DNA from: Linyphia triangularis
Lineage: Eukaryota; Arthropoda; Arachnida; Araneae; Linyphiidae
Length of the DNA stretch: 64,000 nucleotides
NCBI GenBank assembly: GCA_963978545.1
Contig: OZ021727.1
Coordinates: 57,424,487 to 57,488,486 of the forward strand
Direction: 5' to 3'
Below the pieces are notes generated by a model. The model saw only the letters and a list, made by a program, of their open reading frames with translations. It was not told the DNA's origin and did not search any database. Each line of letters opens with the position of its first letter. The stretch's first letter is position 1. Made by a program: the position numbers and the translations under genes. Positions 60,841 to 64,000 of the stretch are shown piece by piece.

Positions 60841-61297
60841 TCAACAAACTATTTTTTTCATCCGTTTATGGGTAAGTATGATTATTCTATTTAGTTTGAC
60901 GCTGTAAATTCTTCACTTTTAAAAAAAATATTTCTGGCAATTCTCTTTGATGAGAATAAAAATTTTAAATGGATAGATATATTAAGTAAGCAGAATATAA
61001 GAAATTAAAAAATATTTCATTTTATAAAGTAACCGGTAATGAAAAAATGTAAAAGAACATATATTTTGATATACTATACAAAATGGCTATTGTTTTAAAC
61101 TTGTGTCTATGCTGAAATTAATATTTAGATTATCTTTATAATAAAATGCATTATTAAAAAACTGAAATGTGGCGTTTTCGTTTTTTTCTAGATTTGATTG
61201 AACATCAATTTTACATTGAAGGATTTTCTTTGTATTCTTATTTCTAAGGTCAAATTATCCTTAGTCATTCTTATCCCATTATAAATAATCTAACTGT

Positions 61298-61301
<4 letters not shown>

Positions 61302-61332
<31 letters not shown>
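61302..61332 (+). repeat. A31 homopolymer
   Basis: Thirty-one consecutive A in an AT-rich spacer. No retroposon body is recognised. Confidence 0.9.
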
Positions 61333-61334
<2 letters not shown>

Positions 61335-62200
61335 GATTACCTTTTTATTTAAATTTATCAAGACTGAACGATAAAACTTTCAATCCTCTGAATATCTCTT
61401 TTATAAACAATATCCGGCTGATTCACAATAAAAGAAATAAAAAGTTATATCATTTCCAAAGCAAGTGTGAAAAGAACAAAAGACCTCCCCCCCCCCCTCC
61501 CCCATCGCGACACTGAAGGGGAGGTCACAGATTGAAAACGAAAAAGCGATCTTGGAGCAAAAAAAAAAAAAAAGGAATGTTCTAAGACATTCAGTTCCTC
61601 CTTTATTTCTTAGGAAGTATTTTTCTGGATATATATTAAGAGGAGAAAAAAAGAAAAGAATGGGAAAAAATGTCTCCTCTTACTACTCCTTTTTTTCCCA
61701 CTCCTCTATGGTTTAATCTATGTGGCCCATCAATTCTGGAACCTCTTTTACTCAAGGAGGGTGGAAAAAGAAAAAGTAGAGAGCTTGAATTTCAACGGGT
61801 GATAATCGGGTGGTAATGATGCAATGGGAAAGCAACAAGGCATGGGTAAGAGGGATCGGGTAAAATGGATATATAGGAAATAACGGTACAAAGGGCTTGG
61901 AGAAGAAAAAAGTCGAGTTTGACTCGAACTATAGCTATTTTCTCCGAAGAAATTTGAATAAAATTCCCATCGAATCTTGCCCTCTATATCTGGTGGGAAT
62001 TTTTAGCTCTCCTAATGCTGGCAGACGCTATGCATATATGGATATGTATGCATCAGGAAGTCGAAGGGAATGAATTTTCCCACTCGATGACTTGTGGGAG
62101 GAGGTGCGTGCGGGAACTCTTTTAAATATTGAGGAGATAAGGGGGAGAGGGGTATTATTGAGCAATATCTCGGAATCGTAAAAATTTGCATAATGCAAAG

Positions 62201-62209
62201 GGTCACGTG
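62201..62209 (-). promoter_or_regulatory. E-box CACGTGACC, minus strand
   Basis: GGTCACGTG on the plus strand is the reverse complement of the recurrent 9-mer. Confidence 0.35.
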
Positions 62210-62242
62210 GACTCCTTTTTGAATGGATCTCGGGTGACACGA

Positions 62243-62258
62243 GCCCCCTCTGGCGGAA
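62243..62258 (-). promoter_or_regulatory. CTCF-like motif, minus strand
   Basis: The minus strand reads CCGCCAGAGGGGGCTC, which matches the CTCF core except for G in place of C after the G run. Confidence 0.28.
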
Positions 62259-62869
62259 GGGGAGGACTTCGGAAAGAATGGGCGATGAAGTGAAATGTGT
62301 AGAAATAAGAGGACGGGCGAACTATTGGGAGTGATCTTTGAACTACGCAGATATTCCGTTTCTTGAAGTATTAAATGCTTTCGTTATAGGATCGGATTTG
62401 TGTTATGGTTATTTTTTTCCTTGTACAAGAAATTGATAGAAAAATCTTTTAGAAGATATTCTTCATTATTAAACCCTTTTAATTAATATAAGTTGATAGT
62501 ATTTTTTTTTATATAAACTATTATTAAAAATGTAAGCTAATTTAAAGTTATGAGAACTTCAGTTAATTTTATTTCATTTTCGTATTTCCTTTTCCTTATA
62601 TAAATCACAACTATTCTAATCTAAATTTAATTATTTTATTTATTCCGATTGTGTTCATTTATAAACAGTGCTTTTGAAAAGTATTTTATTTTGTTTAGAA
62701 TTACGTATTCTTCAAACAATTCCACCTGTAATTGTTTATTTTTTTACTTTTCAATTTTTTTTTTATATCACCTTGACATTAAAAAATAATTTTTATATAA
62801 ACAAACAAAAATTCTAATAAAATTCCGTTAAAAATAATAATCTGAAAAAATATGTCTCTCTAATACTTC

Positions 62870-63510
62870 TTTTAATCTTAAAATCTACACTAATTCCCCA
62901 CCAATACGTTTCCCCTCTCCTTTTACCGAAACCGGACAACCAAAACCACCCCCTCCCCACAAACCGATTCTGACGTAACTAACAAAGTGTGCAGTGTATC
63001 TTTCACGCCTGTCTGATCCCTCATACCACAAGGGGGTCCTCCCCCCATTCCCCATCTCTAAAGAGGTCCAAGAGCAAAAGGGGGAAAGATGCTACGGAGA
63101 GAGAACTCCAACCATCTGCTCAAGTCACATAACCACATATTTCCCATCCCCCAATATCTCGCTGTCAGTTCGGCTTATCGCGAGGCACTGGTCATGTGAC
63201 ACAAATCCAATCGCCCCCCCGTCCTTTTAGAAAGGGTACCTGTCTTGGTGGTGTCTCATGGGACTATCGTTGTCAACAAGAGAGTCAGATAGCCGTGAAG
63301 ATGGGTCGGGGATGACTTCAATTGAGAACGTCTTCGTCTTGTGGTTGGGCTGTCAAGGCGCGTCTCCGAGTTCTTCTTTGAGATTTTGTAGTCATCAGCG
63401 GTGGGACGGGAGGCGGAGGTTGATTGATCAGGGAGGTGACTGGCTCTGCCCCGAGAATGGATGTGGGATAGTTTGGTTTTGATTGGTTTTCTGGGGAGTG
63501 CTGTTAACTT
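62870..63510. other. GC-richer island 48 with skewed flanks
   Basis: C/A-rich left part (62880-63070), core to about 63240 with GGTCATGTGAC near 63190, and G-rich right part (63240-63480). The 78- and 74-codon plus frames lie in the two halves and are unrecognised. The end of the window, 63510-64000, is AT-rich and empty. Confidence 0.5.
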
Positions 63511-64000
63511 AACAAAGTGGTCTATATTTAATTACAAGATTGTACTTAGTACAAAATGAAGATTTGAACACGCTGAATTTTAATTAGTCGATAGTTCATC
63601 GAAGAATTTAATCAAATGTACTCAATTTCTATCTTTTTAATGTTTGATGTGCTTTATTTAATCTTGAATGAAAACGGTTACATATCAAATAGTTTGTTAT
63701 CTCAGACTCAAAGAAGCTGCATTAGTTTGAACCACCATGATATTTGCTGTCAAATTTCTAAAATTTAAATTGTATTCAAGTAAACATTGTAATGAAGTTA
63801 ATTTACTTCCAATAACTAACATGCGGATTATTATTTAATTATTGATTCTCATAAAATTTCAAATGATTGCATGAAAAGTTCACATTAACCGTTTCAATAA
63901 AAATGTAATTTTAAATTCGGGATATGAATTTTTTTTTTAAGTTCCAGCGGAACTTACTGTCTTGTAAAGGTAAAGAGATCATAATTTGATTCTCACACGT

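Larger units (their letters stand above)
61440..62370. other. GC-richer island 47
   Basis: The left part has interrupted C runs near 61485-61503 and an A16 run at 61559-61574. The right part, 61790-62340, is G-rich with an E-box and a CTCF-like site. Minus frames of 64 and 70 codons overlap. The spacer 62370-62870 is AT-rich and empty. Confidence 0.5.

Noticed and set aside
1..64000. CRISPR arrays, bacterial operons, ribosome binding sites or rho-independent terminators
   Set aside because: No regularly spaced repeats of CRISPR type and no prokaryotic gene density. Composition and transposon types are those of an animal nuclear genome.
1..64000. CACGTG as a simple six-base motif
   Set aside because: Around ten copies against a rough expectation of about seven is not notable. 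Only the extended CACGTGACC form stands out.

Overview
This 64 kb window looks like animal, probably arthropod, nuclear DNA that holds no recognisable protein-coding gene. The sequence is AT-rich, with many long A, T, C and G homopolymer runs, a (TA)n microsatellite and a 1 kb AT-rich minisatellite. It also carries degenerate DNA transposons of types common in arthropods: a non-autonomous Helitron, a pogo-like MITE, a piggyBac-like MITE and two CAGGGT-ended elements. None of the open frames on either strand shows a family motif I recognise. Their lengths (at most 154 codons) fit chance frames in skewed DNA. The best reading is a gene desert or the inside of a very long intron. The organism assignment is an inference from repeat types and composition, not from a gene.

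The dominant structure is a chain of roughly forty GC-richer islands, mostly 200-900 bp, recurring about every 1-2 kb and separated by very AT-rich spacers. Nearly every clear island has the same polarity on the plus strand. The left flank is rich in C (often also A) and poor in G. The right flank is rich in G and T and poor in C. This arrangement reads the same on either strand, so transcription in one direction cannot produce it. It resembles a miniature, repeated version of the skew jump known at bidirectional promoters and replication origins. The islands contain E-box (CACGTGACC), CTCF-like, E2F-like and YY1/Pho-like motifs and many TAATTA-type cores, which suggests clustered regulatory elements.

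Layout: 1-13,300 holds about ten islands and an exon-like 84-base block at 957-1040. From 14,051 to 16,115 there is a transposon remnant followed by a 29-bp minisatellite. From 16,190 to 44,480 there is an almost unbroken series of islands, with a strong hairpin at 43,284-43,357. From 44,838 to 45,867 a piggyBac-like MITE sits beside a complete non-autonomous Helitron. From 46,700 to 64,000 there are more islands, a pogo-like MITE (54,127-54,431) and a CAGAGTGGCCAC-ended element (59,581-60,010).

Two plus-strand sites, at 956/957 and 46,729/46,730, have a polypyrimidine tract and an acceptor joined directly to a GTAAGT or GTAAAT donor. That is the form of a recursive splice site and would fit passage of a plus-strand long intron through the window. 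This is a hypothesis that only transcript data can settle.
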